This document shows, piece after piece, positions 17,078 to 26,345 of a stretch of DNA of 64,000 nt (positions within the stretch are counted from its first letter, which is position 1; each line of letters starts with the position of its first letter). The notes under the pieces were generated by a model. The model made no database searches. It was not told the DNA's origin and saw nothing but the letters and a program-made list of their open reading frames with translations. The translations under genes and the position numbers were made by a program. The DNA is from Thermotogota bacterium (GTDB lineage Bacteria > Thermotogota > Thermotogae > Petrotogales > Petrotogaceae). The stretch is from the NCBI GenBank assembly GCA_029780115.1, contig JAKOZG010000027.1, positions 124,001 to 188,000 on the forward strand. Direction: 5' to 3'.

Positions 17078-18484
17078 TTATTTATTTAGTTTGGTAATGT
17101 TATTAGAAAAATTTAAAGTTCTTTTTAATCTTTTGATAGTTTCTTCTTTTCCCAGCACTTCTATTGATTCATACAAACCAGGAGTAACAAGTTTTCCTAA
17201 AACTGCCCCTCTTATTGATTGAAAAACATTTTTTTTACTTGTTATATTTAAAGAAGCTATTTCTTTCAAAACATATTCAATATTTTTTATTTCAAATACG
17301 TCTAATTTCTCCAACTTGTTAATACTTATTTTAATAACTTCTTCAAACCAGGGTTTACTCATGTATTTGTTTACAAATTCTTCTTCATATTCAAAATCGT
17401 TCTTGAAAAAGTTCAGGGAAAATTCGTATAATTCTTTTAAAGTTCTAACCTTTGGCCTTGATATCTCGATAACTTTTCTTATATATACATCATCGGAGTT
17501 TATATCAATTTTACAATAATTGCACCAATCTACAAAATTTTGATAAACTTCATCTATATGATTGTTACGCAGATGAACCTCATTGGTCCATAAAAGTTTA
17601 TTGTAATCAAATACAGTTGGATTTTTCGATACATTTTTTATATCAAACTCTTTAAACTTTTCTTTAAAATCGAAAATTTGTTCATTAGCATTCCATCCCA
17701 ATAAGCTCAAATAATTTAACAATGCCTTAGGTAAATATCCTTCTTTTCTAAAGTAGGATATAGAAACTTCTCCATGCCTTTTAGAAAGGGGAGTTCTATC
17801 TTCGCCCACAATTAGAGGTAAATGAGCAAATTCTGGCAAGTTGAACGATAAAGCATTATAGAGCAAAACTTGTTTTGGGGTATTTGGAATATGATCCTCT
17901 CCTCTAATTACATGACTTATTTTCATAAGATAATCGTCTATAACTACACAAAAATTATATACTGGAATCCTGTTTGATCTTAAAATAACAAAATCTTCTA
18001 TATAGTTGGTATTGAATTCAATTAATCCTCTAATTAAATCGTTGAAAGATATCACTTCATCTTTTTTGACCTTAAATTTAATAACTATTGAAGAATCAGC
18101 ATTACGCTCAAGTTTATATTTGTTTGGTAAAGGATTACCCTCAAAAACTATTTCTTCACCTTCATAAACACAGTAATAGGCTTTGCCGTCATTTAACAAC
18201 TGTTCAATGTATTTTTGATAAATGTCTAGTCTTTCACTTTGTCTGTATGGTCCATATTCTCCATTTTTATCTACACCTTCATCGTAGTCTAAACCAGCCC
18301 ATTTAAGTTCTTCTAATATTGCATTTTCATACTCTCTTTTCGATCTTTCTAGATCAGTGTCTTCAATTCTGATAATGAATTTACCGTCGTGTTTTTTTGC
18401 AAAGTACCAGTTGAATAAAGCAGTTCGAAGTCCACCTACATGTAAATTTCCTGTTGGACTGGGAGCAAATCTTACTCTTACCAA
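17078..18484 (-). CDS. gltX: Glutamyl-tRNA synthetase
   Basis: 468 aa, class I. FAPSPTGNLHVGGLRTALFN (about residues 6-25) carries the HIGH-type motif as HVGG; FIIRIEDTD follows; the KMSKS-type loop reads PLSKRHG near residue 240. The last third is helical and anticodon-binding. Thermotogota commonly carry two GluRS genes, one of which may charge tRNA-Gln for the amidotransferase route; which kind this is cannot be settled here, though a tRNA-Gln gene lies in the same window. The start is TTG 18484 after AAGGAG (10-nt spacing), overlapping the upstream gene by 7 nt. Confidence 0.92.
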   Translation of the reverse strand: MVRVRFAPSPTGNLHVGGLRTALFNWYFAKKHDGKFIIRIEDTDLERSKREYENAILEELKWAGLDYDEGVDKNGEYGPYRQSERLDIYQKYIEQLLNDGKAYYCVYEGEEIVFEGNPLPNKYKLERNADSSIVIKFKVKKDEVISFNDLIRGLIEFNTNYIEDFVILRSNRIPVYNFCVVIDDYLMKISHVIRGEDHIPNTPKQVLLYNALSFNLPEFAHLPLIVGEDRTPLSKRHGEVSISYFRKEGYLPKALLNYLSLLGWNANEQIFDFKEKFKEFDIKNVSKNPTVFDYNKLLWTNEVHLRNNHIDEVYQNFVDWCNYCKIDINSDDVYIRKVIEISRPKVRTLKELYEFSLNFFKNDFEYEEEFVNKYMSKPWFEEVIKISINKLEKLDVFEIKNIEYVLKEIASLNITSKKNVFQSIRGAVLGKLVTPGLYESIEVLGKEETIKRLKRTLNFSNNITKLNK

Positions 18485-19023
18485 TTTTTTTTCACTCCTT
18501 GTTCTATTTCTTTTAAAACAGCTTCCATTTCATCTACAGAATAAACTTGTCTTAATTCTACCAATTTTCTATTATCCAAATATTTTTCTTCAATTAAAAC
18601 TTTTGTTATATTATCAGTCCAACCACTACTCTTTCTAAATAAAATAACGGGTTTCTTATATGAATACGCCCCTAAAATTTCTATAGCAGTTCCTATTTCT
18701 CCGCCAATACTAACCACTGCATCAACATTTTTTAACATTATAAAAGAGCGCATATTAAAATCTAATCCAGTTTTAATGGGAAGAGTTAGATATTCATTTC
18801 CTTCTTCTCCCCAAGGTAAAAATCCTACAACCAACCCACCATTATTTTTTGCTGCTTTTGAAACAAGATACATAACACCATCTCTTCCACCATTTAGTAG
18901 AACCCAATTATTTTTTGCAATGCATTTGCCGATATCTAAGCAGATGGGAGTTAAAGATTTTATAGGTTCTTTATAAATGTCACCAGAATATCCAATAACT
19001 CCTACGTTCAAAATCTTCACCAT
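18478..19023 (-). CDS. TIGR00725 / LOG-like Rossmann protein
   Basis: 181 aa. The pattern VLLNGGRDGVMYLVSKAAK (about residues 41-59), GFLPWGEEGNEYL and VDAVVSIGGEIGTAIEI (about 106-122) matches the TIGR00725 group, relatives of LOG/DprA nucleotide-binding Rossmann proteins. The group lacks the PGGxGTxxE of true LOG phosphoribohydrolases; here it is SIGGEIGTAIE, so the same loop is present in variant form. Function is unproven; a nucleotide-related hydrolase or sensor is plausible. It overlaps lptB (7 nt) and gltX (7 nt). Confidence 0.8.
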   Translation of the reverse strand: MVKILNVGVIGYSGDIYKEPIKSLTPICLDIGKCIAKNNWVLLNGGRDGVMYLVSKAAKNNGGLVVGFLPWGEEGNEYLTLPIKTGLDFNMRSFIMLKNVDAVVSIGGEIGTAIEILGAYSYKKPVILFRKSSGWTDNITKVLIEEKYLDNRKLVELRQVYSVDEMEAVLKEIEQGVKKNW

Positions 19024-19727
19024 CCTAAATAATTTGCCTTGACATTTTCATCTTGTAAGACAATTTTCGGGGAACCACAAGCAATTATTGTTCCTTTATG
19101 AATGACATATAGTTCGTCCACAACTTGTACTATTTCATCAATGCTATGATCAGTTACTATTATTGAAATTCCTGTTTCAGCTAGTTTTCTTATGATCTTT
19201 TGGATATCTTTAACAGTTATGGGGTCTATTCCTACAAATGGTTCATCCAAAAGAATGACTTTTGGGTTTGTTATTAGGGTTCTAGCAAATTCTAACTTTC
19301 TCTTTTCCCCACCAGACAATGAGTAAGCATACTGATTCTCTAAGTTATCTAATCCAAAGTCCTTGATTATTGAGGATATCTTTCGATCAGAATCTTCTAT
19401 CTTCAGTAAATTAGCAATCATTTGAAGATTATCTATAACTGTTAAGTTTCTAAAAACAGAGGGTTCTTGTGGCAAATACGCTAAACCACTAAGAGCCCTT
19501 TTATGGATTGGTAAATGAGATATATTCAAACCATCAAGATAGATTTCACCTGAATTAGGTACCACTAGCCCCAGTATGACCTTGAAAAGGGTACTTTTTC
19601 CAGCTCCATTGGGACCTAATAAGCCTGTTACAACTCCTTTTTTAGATTGGAAATCGACGTCTTTGAGTACTGTTTTTTTCCCATATTTTTTATTTATATT
19701 TTTACAATCAATTATTACATTTCTCAT
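19017..19727 (-). CDS. lptB: LPS-export-type ABC transporter ATP-binding protein (LptB-like)
   Basis: 236 aa. Walker A GPNGAGKST (about residues 38-46), Q-loop LPQEPSVFRNLTV, signature LSGGEKRKLEFAR (about 137-149), Walker B VILLDEPFVGIDP and H-switch TDHSIDEI. The LPQEPSVF(R)x(L)TV and LSGGExRRxEIAR forms are typical of LptB. LptB powers transport of lipopolysaccharide from the inner membrane; Thermotogota do not make typical LPS, so its cargo in these toga-bearing bacteria is an open point. The permeases LptF/G are not in the window. The OmpH-like gene lies 10 nt upstream. Confidence 0.85.
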   Translation of the reverse strand: MRNVIIDCKNINKKYGKKTVLKDVDFQSKKGVVTGLLGPNGAGKSTLFKVILGLVVPNSGEIYLDGLNISHLPIHKRALSGLAYLPQEPSVFRNLTVIDNLQMIANLLKIEDSDRKISSIIKDFGLDNLENQYAYSLSGGEKRKLEFARTLITNPKVILLDEPFVGIDPITVKDIQKIIRKLAETGISIIVTDHSIDEIVQVVDELYVIHKGTIIACGSPKIVLQDENVKANYLGW

Positions 19728-19737
19728 ATATAAGAAA

Positions 19738-20217
19738 TTATTTGACGTTTATATAACTGATAATTACATCCGTTAAGTCTAATGAATCTTTTACATAAAT
19801 AACCGCACTTTGATAGAATATAAAATCATAATCATTTGCTTCTGCGTATTGTGCTATTTTTTTGACTACTTCCTCAACAAGAGAATCTATTTTAGTTTGG
19901 TATTCTTCCTGAAGGGATTGTTGATATTGGTTATATGTTGTTTGTAATTTTAAAAGATATTGTTGAAGTTCTTCATCTGTAGCGCCAGATTCTTGTAATT
20001 GCATAAATTGATTTTCCATTTCATATATCTTGTTTTGATAATATTGGAAATCAATTTGGTAAGATGATTGTAAATCATACCATTTGTAATAATTTTTAAT
20101 GGTTTTATCAAAGTTCACATATCCGATTTTCAGATTAGTGGTTCCTTGAGAGAATCCCAAAAGAGCGAACAACAGAATAGCTCCTAACACTACCATTTTT
20201 TTTACATTTTTAATCAT
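19738..20217 (-). CDS. OmpH/Skp-like periplasmic chaperone
   Basis: 159 aa. Signal peptide KKMVVLGAILLFALLGFSQG, then the OmpH opening LKIGYVNFDKTIKNYYKW, a long glutamine-rich coiled coil (about residues 45-115) and the closing beta segment YDFIFYQSAVIYVKDSLDLT. This matches the jellyfish-like trimeric chaperone that holds unfolded outer-membrane proteins. Its neighbour lptB supports an envelope role. Expected start MIKNVKK with GGAGG upstream. Function in the toga is inferred. Confidence 0.85.
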   Translation of the reverse strand: MIKNVKKMVVLGAILLFALLGFSQGTTNLKIGYVNFDKTIKNYYKWYDLQSSYQIDFQYYQNKIYEMENQFMQLQESGATDEELQQYLLKLQTTYNQYQQSLQEEYQTKIDSLVEEVVKKIAQYAEANDYDFIFYQSAVIYVKDSLDLTDVIISYINVK

Positions 20218-20242
20218 AAAACACCTCCACGTATTTTAAAAT

Positions 20243-20977
20243 TTAATTAACCTCTTTTTTTAAAAAATCCCTTTGTTTTTTTACTTCAAAAAGAATTATT
20301 CCTGCGCTTACAGAAACATTTAAAGAATCAACATTATTTGACATAGGTATAGTTATCAATTGATCACAATGTTTTTTAACGGTTTTTCTTATACCACTCC
20401 CCTCATTGCCATATACTAGACATACATTTCCGCTAAAATCAACCTCATAGTATGGAATGCCAACTGAATCAGTACCATATACCCAAACATTCATTTTTTT
20501 TAATTGTTCTATTGTATTAGATAAATTGGTTACTTGTATAATGGGTATTTTAAATACCAAACCTGACGAAACCTTTACAACAATGGGAGTTACTTCAACT
20601 GTCTTGCCTTTGGGAATGATTACCGCATCTACTCCAGCTGCAGCAGATGATCTAATTATTGCTCCAAAATTATGAGGGTCATGAATTTGGTCTAACATCA
20701 CTAAGAACAAATTTTCTTTGTTATCCAGAATTTCTATGGATTGGTAATTAAATTCTTTACCTATATCAACTACAACACCTTGGTGTTTATTTGTCAATGC
20801 CATTTTTGCAAGTATTTCATTGTTAACGAAACTGTAGGGGAAATTAGCCCTTTCGGCGAGGTAAACAAATTCGCTTAGATTTCCTTTTTCGACTTTTGAA
20901 TCACTAAAAAAAATGTGTGTGATTTTATAACCAGATTCAACAATTTCTTTTAATATGTTTCGTCCGTAGACATACAA
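20243..20977 (-). CDS. rlmB: 23S rRNA (guanosine-2'-O-)-methyltransferase RlmB / TrmH family
   Basis: 244 aa. An N-terminal substrate-binding domain (VYGRNILKEIVESGYKI) precedes the SPOUT knot: LDQIHDPHNFGAIIRSSAAA (about residues 94-113) is motif 1, VYGNEGSGIRKTV motif 2 and IPMSNNVDSLNVSVSAGIIL motif 3. It uses S-adenosylmethionine to methylate a ribose, probably G2251 of 23S rRNA by family; another rRNA position or a tRNA is possible. The TTG start at 20977 follows AGGAGTGA and overlaps mrnC by 28 nt, as in many Bacillota where mrnC and rlmB are linked. Confidence 0.9.
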   Translation of the reverse strand: MYVYGRNILKEIVESGYKITHIFFSDSKVEKGNLSEFVYLAERANFPYSFVNNEILAKMALTNKHQGVVVDIGKEFNYQSIEILDNKENLFLVMLDQIHDPHNFGAIIRSSAAAGVDAVIIPKGKTVEVTPIVVKVSSGLVFKIPIIQVTNLSNTIEQLKKMNVWVYGTDSVGIPYYEVDFSGNVCLVYGNEGSGIRKTVKKHCDQLITIPMSNNVDSLNVSVSAGIILFEVKKQRDFLKKEVN

Positions 20978-21369
20978 TTGTCAATCACTCCTAACAATTC
21001 CTTTATTCTTTTATAGTTTTTTGTCAAGAATAAATATCCAATAACCGCTTCAAAACCTGTAGATTTTCTATATTCATAATCATTTCCTCTTTTTTTTGCA
21101 CCATTAGAATTAACAGCCCTTTTATAATACTGTTTTTCAGTATCATTGAATTCTTCATAAATTAGGTCAATAAACTTTGAATGTGCTGTTGCACTTAAAA
21201 ATTTTTTTGAGTTTTCGTAGACAATTCGAGTTTTAATTCTTCCATCACCTAATAATTTAGTTTTATATATAAGTGCGATAACTGCATCTCCAATATAAGC
21301 AAAATTATCAATAGGAATTTCTCTCAAATCAGCTAGCTGAAAATTAAATATTTCTTCAAATTCATTCAT
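20950..21369 (-). CDS. mrnC: Mini-ribonuclease III
   Basis: 139 aa, a lone RNase III catalytic domain without the double-stranded RNA-binding domain. The signature DNFAYIGDAVIALIYKTKLL (about residues 21-40) contains the conserved E/D-A-x-x-D acid set, and NGAKKRGNDYEYRKSTGFEA holds the second acidic cluster (YRxxTGFEAxxGYLFL). Family role: 23S rRNA 3'-end maturation. It overlaps the upstream glycosyltransferase by 8 nt and rlmB by 28 nt, which supports an RNA-modification sub-cluster. Confidence 0.9.
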   Translation of the reverse strand: MNEFEEIFNFQLADLREIPIDNFAYIGDAVIALIYKTKLLGDGRIKTRIVYENSKKFLSATAHSKFIDLIYEEFNDTEKQYYKRAVNSNGAKKRGNDYEYRKSTGFEAVIGYLFLTKNYKRIKELLGVIDNCMSTDETY

Positions 21370-22522
21370 TACTTATAATCTCCTTTTTATATAAATCCAA
21401 AATACTTTCAACACAGGCTTCAATAGAAAAATGATTTTGAACAAAACTCTTAGCTTTTTTCGCTAAATTTTCATATAAAATATTATCTCTCAACAATCTT
21501 AGAATTTCATTAACAAAATCATCTTCATTTAATTCTTCAATCATTATTCCTCCAGCATCTTCTTGGGATAGAATATCATACACTCCTAGTTTACCTAAAG
21601 CAACAACAGGTTTTCCTGCACTCATCGCTTCTAAAATTACTAATCCTTGAGTTTCTGTATAAGAAGCGAATATAAAAATATCAGATTGTTTGTAAGCATC
21701 AATGACCCTTTCTCTAGGTTGAGCATCAGTAAAAATTACATTTTCTTTTATTTTTAACTCTTCAGCTAAAAGTTCTAAATTTTCTTTTTCAGGGCCTCCA
21801 CCAATTATCACAAATTTTACATTTTTTTCTTCTAGCAAGACTTTTGAGAACACTCTAATTAAAAAATCAATATTTTTTTCTTTACCCAATCTACCCACAA
21901 ACAAAAGGATTCTATCTCCTTCTTTTATCGATGGGTATTCCTTTCTTAAATCCCAAGTTATTGGTTTATCAAAAGAACTTATATCTATCCCTGTTGGGAT
22001 CACTTCTATATGATAAGATGGAACCCCATATTCTATGAGGGTATTTTTAATGTTGTTTGTTGGAGCAATCACCCTGTCTAATTTCAAACACCAATTTTTA
22101 ATGAGTTTTTGAGTCAATTCAACAGGAGGCCTCATTATCGGAGGTAAATAATGTAAGTAATATTCATACATAGTATGATGGGTTCCTATATGTTTTAGTT
22201 TAAGTGATTTCGAAACAGACATGGCCAATATCCCCATAGAAAATGGATCATGAGAATGAACTATATCAAGGTTTAAATCTTTAATTTTAAACATTTTCCA
22301 CGAAAAAGGAATAGCTACTCTTTGCTCCTTTTCAAAGGGGAATTTTACTGCTGGGAATTCAAATACATTTTTTTCTTGTCTTGAATATTTAATATCATAT
22401 TTTGGTACAAAAAGAAAAACATTATGCCCTAGTCTTTCCATTTCATCTTTGTATAATTTTAACGCAGTAGCAACCCCATTTTTTTGAGGTATATATGTAT
22501 CAGAAAACATTCCAACATTCAT
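21362..22522 (-). CDS. Family 4 glycosyltransferase (diacylglycerol glucosyltransferase-like)
   Basis: 386 aa, GT-B fold. NVGMFSDTYIPQKNGVATAL at the start, VHSHDPFSMG near residue 90, VIPTGIDISSF near residue 175, LLFVGRLGKEKNIDFLI near 208, and the donor-site E-x7-E in SYTETQGLVILEAMSAGKP near residue 287. The nearest familiar group is 1,2-diacylglycerol 3-glucosyltransferase, which makes membrane glycolipids, abundant in Thermotogota; a mannosyltransferase is possible. It is the first gene of the nine-gene minus-strand operon, and the 315-nt gap upstream must hold its promoter, which I could not assign. Confidence 0.85.
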   Translation of the reverse strand: MNVGMFSDTYIPQKNGVATALKLYKDEMERLGHNVFLFVPKYDIKYSRQEKNVFEFPAVKFPFEKEQRVAIPFSWKMFKIKDLNLDIVHSHDPFSMGILAMSVSKSLKLKHIGTHHTMYEYYLHYLPPIMRPPVELTQKLIKNWCLKLDRVIAPTNNIKNTLIEYGVPSYHIEVIPTGIDISSFDKPITWDLRKEYPSIKEGDRILLFVGRLGKEKNIDFLIRVFSKVLLEEKNVKFVIIGGGPEKENLELLAEELKIKENVIFTDAQPRERVIDAYKQSDIFIFASYTETQGLVILEAMSAGKPVVALGKLGVYDILSQEDAGGIMIEELNEDDFVNEILRLLRDNILYENLAKKAKSFVQNHFSIEACVESILDLYKKEIISNE

Positions 22523-22837
22523 TTTATTTATAGCGTAGAATTTTCAAAAAAATTGAAAAAACGCCGTCCCTCCAATGTGTTAAATTTGAGATTAATTTTC
22601 ATATTGAAATATAACAAAAAAATATAACGATACCTTTTCATAACTTTTGAGAATTGTTTATTTTAGAATATACTTCTAACTTCACAAAACAATTATAACA
22701 AAAAATTACGTTTAATAGTTAATACTAGTTCTTCAATAAGATGATATAATAAAAAAGATAAAATCAGTTATTTATTTTTAACAAAAGAAAGGAGAATAGG
22801 TGATTTCCTTTTATTATTTCGAAAAAGGGAAGAATGT
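22523..22837. other. Divergent intergenic region between glycosyltransferase operon and mutL
   Basis: 315 nt, very AT-rich. A TGATATAAT extended -10 element at 22742-22750 is a fair candidate for the mutL promoter, giving a leader of about 80 nt. No convincing promoter for the minus-strand operon, no hairpin and no coding remnant were seen. Confidence 0.45.
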
Positions 22838-24748
22838 ATGCCGATTATTATGCGAATAAAAGAATTACCTAAAGAGGTAATAATGAAGATTGCGGCTGGT
22901 GAGGTAGTTTCAGGCCCTAACTCTGTAGTTAAGGAACTTTTGGAAAATTCATTGGATGCTGAAGCCGATGATATAACAGTTGAAATAGTTGATGGAGGAA
23001 AAGCTTTGATACGAGTTGAAGATAATGGTTGTGGCATGACTGCCGAAGAAATGAAAATCGCTATAATGCCTCATACAACTAGTAAAATCTCATCAATCGA
23101 TGATTTATATTCTCTAAGTAGTTTTGGCTTTCGAGGTGAAGCACTTGCCTCAATTGCAAGGGTGTCTAAGATAAAAATGATATCAAGAACTTTTGAAAAT
23201 GAATTAGGCACGCAGTTAGAGATGTTTGGTGGTGAGATAGTTGACGAAAAAAAAGTGAATGCAAAAGTAGGAACAATTATTGAAGTTGAGGATCTATTCT
23301 ATAATATCCCTGCTCGTAGAAAGTTCTTAAAAAGTGAATCGGTTGAAGGCAGATATGTAACTGAAATTGTTGAAAAATTTGCCCTTTCAAACTTTATCAA
23401 TCTTGTTTATGTTCGAGATAAAAGAGAAATCTACCACTTTACTAAAGATATGGATTTAATTACTAAATGTCTGAAAATTTATCCTGAACTCAAAGTCCAA
23501 GACCTACTTGAAATTGAATACAATGATTCTTCGATAAAAATTTGGGGTGTAGTTTCTAACCCCAGAATATCAAGAAATAATAGAACAGCCCAAACTTTTT
23601 TTGTTAACAAAAGATATGTAAAAGCAGCTTCACTTTTTTCAATTTTGGAAAAAGGTTATGGCGAAATGTTGGAAAAAGGGAAGCATCCTTATGCTGTTAT
23701 TTTTATTGAGCTCCCACCTGATATGGTAGATGTAAATATTCATCCTCAAAAGTTAGAGGTGAAATTCAGAGATGAACAAAAAATTGTTATGTTGCTAAAA
23801 AATGTTATAAGAGAATCTCTTTTGAAAAAAGCTAAATTTACTATAGAATTTGTAAGTACTAAATCAAGTAATGATTTAATACAACGAAAAGAAGACTTCC
23901 AAAAGCCTAATTCAATTCAGGATTTGTACACCAAAAATTCAACAACAAGTATATTTGACGATCAAGGCTTTGAAGAAAGTGTGGTTTCATTTAATAAAAA
24001 GATAAAAGATGCTCAACTTTCCTCGGATACTGATAGAAACAATCTTAAACAGGAAAGGTTTAAAGGTAAACCTACAGATAAATATCAAAACAATTATGAA
24101 AAAGATAAAAATATGTATTTCGATTTTGATAGTGTTAAAAATAATTTAGAACAATTCAAGGGAAGTTTAGATTTTGATTCCAATAATCTGGTCAGAATTG
24201 TGGGAACAGTTGCAAATAGGTATATTATTGTTGAAACCTCAGAAAGTATTTTAATTGTAGACTTTCATGCGGCACATGAGAGATATATTTTTGAAAGGTT
24301 AAAAAAACAAATACTTGAAAAAGGAGCTTTAAGTTCAAATCTTCTTATTACCCCTTTTAAAGTTAAATTAGATGAGATACGAAAAAATTTAATTATAGAA
24401 AACAAAGATTATTTAGAGAAACTCGGAATAATTATAGAAGAGATTGAAAATGAAGTATTTGTTAAGGGACTGCCTTTTGGTATAAATATCCACGATATAG
24501 AAACTATTATTTGGGATATTGCTGATGAGTTAAGAGTCGTTGATTTCGAAGGTTTAGAAAAAATCTTTGATAAAAACTTAGCTACCATAGCTTGTCGTTG
24601 TGCAGTTAAAACTGGCGACAATCCTATTGGATTAGAAATGCTTTTAAATAGCATCTTTGAAAACAGATTATTAACTTGTCCTCATGGAAGGCCAATATTG
24701 ATTCACTTAAGTTTCAAAGAATTGGATAAATACTTTGGAAGACTATAA
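22838..24748 (+). CDS. mutL: DNA mismatch repair protein MutL
   Basis: 636 aa from ATG 22838 after AAGGGAAG; ATG 22850 (MRIKELP) is an equally common family start. GHKL ATPase motifs: VIMKIAAGEVVSGPNSVVKE, LENSLDAEADDI, RVEDNGCGM, and FGFRGEALASIA near residue 100; then the transducer domain with FFVNKRYVK. After a linker rich in charged residues, the C-terminal endonuclease domain carries DFHAAHERYIFE (about residue 475, the DQHAxxExxxxE site with Q changed to F), ACRCAVKTGD and CPHGRP. So it should nick DNA like other MutL proteins of MutH-lacking bacteria. A terminator follows; no mutS is in the window. Confidence 0.94.
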   Translation: MPIIMRIKELPKEVIMKIAAGEVVSGPNSVVKELLENSLDAEADDITVEIVDGGKALIRVEDNGCGMTAEEMKIAIMPHTTSKISSIDDLYSLSSFGFRGEALASIARVSKIKMISRTFENELGTQLEMFGGEIVDEKKVNAKVGTIIEVEDLFYNIPARRKFLKSESVEGRYVTEIVEKFALSNFINLVYVRDKREIYHFTKDMDLITKCLKIYPELKVQDLLEIEYNDSSIKIWGVVSNPRISRNNRTAQTFFVNKRYVKAASLFSILEKGYGEMLEKGKHPYAVIFIELPPDMVDVNIHPQKLEVKFRDEQKIVMLLKNVIRESLLKKAKFTIEFVSTKSSNDLIQRKEDFQKPNSIQDLYTKNSTTSIFDDQGFEESVVSFNKKIKDAQLSSDTDRNNLKQERFKGKPTDKYQNNYEKDKNMYFDFDSVKNNLEQFKGSLDFDSNNLVRIVGTVANRYIIVETSESILIVDFHAAHERYIFERLKKQILEKGALSSNLLITPFKVKLDEIRKNLIIENKDYLEKLGIIIEEIENEVFVKGLPFGINIHDIETIIWDIADELRVVDFEGLEKIFDKNLATIACRCAVKTGDNPIGLEMLLNSIFENRLLTCPHGRPILIHLSFKELDKYFGRL

Positions 24749-24777
24749 AATACATTCCATTTACAAAAAAATAAATT

Positions 24778-24810
24778 AAAAGGCATCCTTTGCAAGGATG
24801 CCTTTTAATT
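24778..24810. terminator. Bidirectional terminator between mutL and the 5'-nucleotidase gene
   Basis: Stem AAAAGGCATCCTT (24778-24790), loop TGC, AAGGATGCCTTTT (24794-24806) and then AATTT; on the minus strand the stem ends in TTTTAATTTAT. It separates convergent genes. Confidence 0.88.
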
Positions 24811-24818
24811 TAGATTCG

Positions 24819-26324
24819 TTAGTCCAAATATTTTAATCTTTGTTCTGAAGGATAATCTTCAATAATTCCCAAATATTTAATATATTCTGCCAAAACTATA
24901 GCGTCTGTAAATCCTGTATCATAACCGGGCTTGCCGATGAGCATTGTATAGCCATCGCCACCAGCAGCAACATAATTATTGGTTACTACTTTATAAGTTT
25001 TGTTTAGATCTAAAGGCTCTCCATTTACTTTAACATCAACAGGTTTACCATCTTTTATTTCTGCAGTTAAGCCACCAACATGAAGCTTAGCACCTTGACC
25101 ATCAGGAATCGTTGCAGCATATTCTAGGACTTCAATTAAATCTTTTCCTGTCAATTCTAGTACATATACAGTATTTCCAAATGGTAGTACAGTCAATACA
25201 TCTCTGTAAGTGATTTCTCCTGCATCTATGGAACTTCTAATACCTCCACCATTTACTAAAGCCACGTCTGCTCCAGTTTTCCATATCATGGAATCCGCTA
25301 TTAAATTACTTAAATTTGTAGCATGACTCCTTACATGTGCTCTTTCTCCATCGAGAAGAACCCTAGTTTCCCCAACTACTTCATTAAGTGCAGCTGATCC
25401 TAACTGATAGAACATATCAGAAAACATCTTTATGAAAGGATCTTCAGGAATATCTGTGGTTATAGGTATCAGTCCACTTCGCCAGTCCACAACATGACCG
25501 CCGTCTACCCATAGGTCTATTCTACCTAAATATTTCCCATGTTCTCCTGCCTGAGCTATAATAACGTCGTTTATTACGACAGACTTATCTAAAACGGAAT
25601 GTGTGTGACCATCTATTATAACATCTATTCCACTAAAGGATTCGGCAAGTTCATTAGTTGTTGTAAATTTAACAGGAAGGACGGGTTCTGGATTTTCATC
25701 ATCATAATAACCTAAATGACACAAAACAATAACCACATCTGACTTTTTTTGGACAATGGGTAAATATTTCTCTAAAGTTTCTTTTGCGTTTGAGATGGTA
25801 TTATTGCCCAAATAAATTGGTTCTAAGACCAAGGTCTGTTCTGTTGCAAGTCCTATAATTCCAACTTTTACATCACCACATTTTTTAATAATGTAGGGCT
25901 CAAAGATAGGACCTCCATGTAAATCGTTAACAAAATTAGCAGCTACAAAAGGAAACTGAGCAATTTTGCTTTGTAATTCAAGGGTCTCAAAGGGTTTATC
26001 GAATTCGTGATTTCCGAGCGTCATTGCATCTAAGCCCATATAACTTAAAATCATAAAATCTGGTAATGCATCCATTTGATCTGATTCCGGAACACCTGTA
26101 TTCACGTCACCTGCGTGTACAAAAAGTACATAACCACCTTCTTTTTCCACTTCTTCTTTTGTTTGGTTAATAACTGTAGCAATTCTTGCAAATCCACCAC
26201 CATCATCTGTTCCCCATACATGACCATGAGTGTCATTTAAATGAAAGATGACTAGATGAGTTGGTTTTGCAAAAATCGATAAAACTACCAATAAAATAAG
26301 AATAACGCTAGTAAATTTTTTCAC
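24819..26324 (-). CDS. Exported 5'-nucleotidase / UshA-family metallophosphatase
   Basis: 501 aa. Signal peptide [18 protein letters not shown]. Metallophosphoesterase motifs: [12 protein letters not shown] (D-x-H), [28 protein letters not shown] and [10 protein letters not shown], covering the dinuclear metal site in the N-terminal domain. The C-terminal nucleotide-binding domain (from about residue 325) includes [20 protein letters not shown] and [17 protein letters not shown], then [14 protein letters not shown]. Family: hydrolyses 5'-nucleotides or UDP-sugars outside the inner membrane to salvage nucleosides and phosphate. It precedes nothing on its strand and follows the DUF89 gene by 21 nt. 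Confidence 0.9.
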   Translation of the reverse strand: MKKFTSVILILLVVLSIFAKPTHLVIFHLNDTHGHVWGTDDGGGFARIATVINQTKEEVEKEGGYVLFVHAGDVNTGVPESDQMDALPDFMILSYMGLDAMTLGNHEFDKPFETLELQSKIAQFPFVAANFVNDLHGGPIFEPYIIKKCGDVKVGIIGLATEQTLVLEPIYLGNNTISNAKETLEKYLPIVQKKSDVVIVLCHLGYYDDENPEPVLPVKFTTTNELAESFSGIDVIIDGHTHSVLDKSVVINDVIIAQAGEHGKYLGRIDLWVDGGHVVDWRSGLIPITTDIPEDPFIKMFSDMFYQLGSAALNEVVGETRVLLDGERAHVRSHATNLSNLIADSMIWKTGADVALVNGGGIRSSIDAGEITYRDVLTVLPFGNTVYVLELTGKDLIEVLEYAATIPDGQGAKLHVGGLTAEIKDGKPVDVKVNGEPLDLNKTYKVVTNNYVAAGGDGYTMLIGKPGYDTGFTDAIVLAEYIKYLGIIEDYPSEQRLKYLD

Positions 26325-26345
26325 CTTGACCCCTCCTTTAGATTT

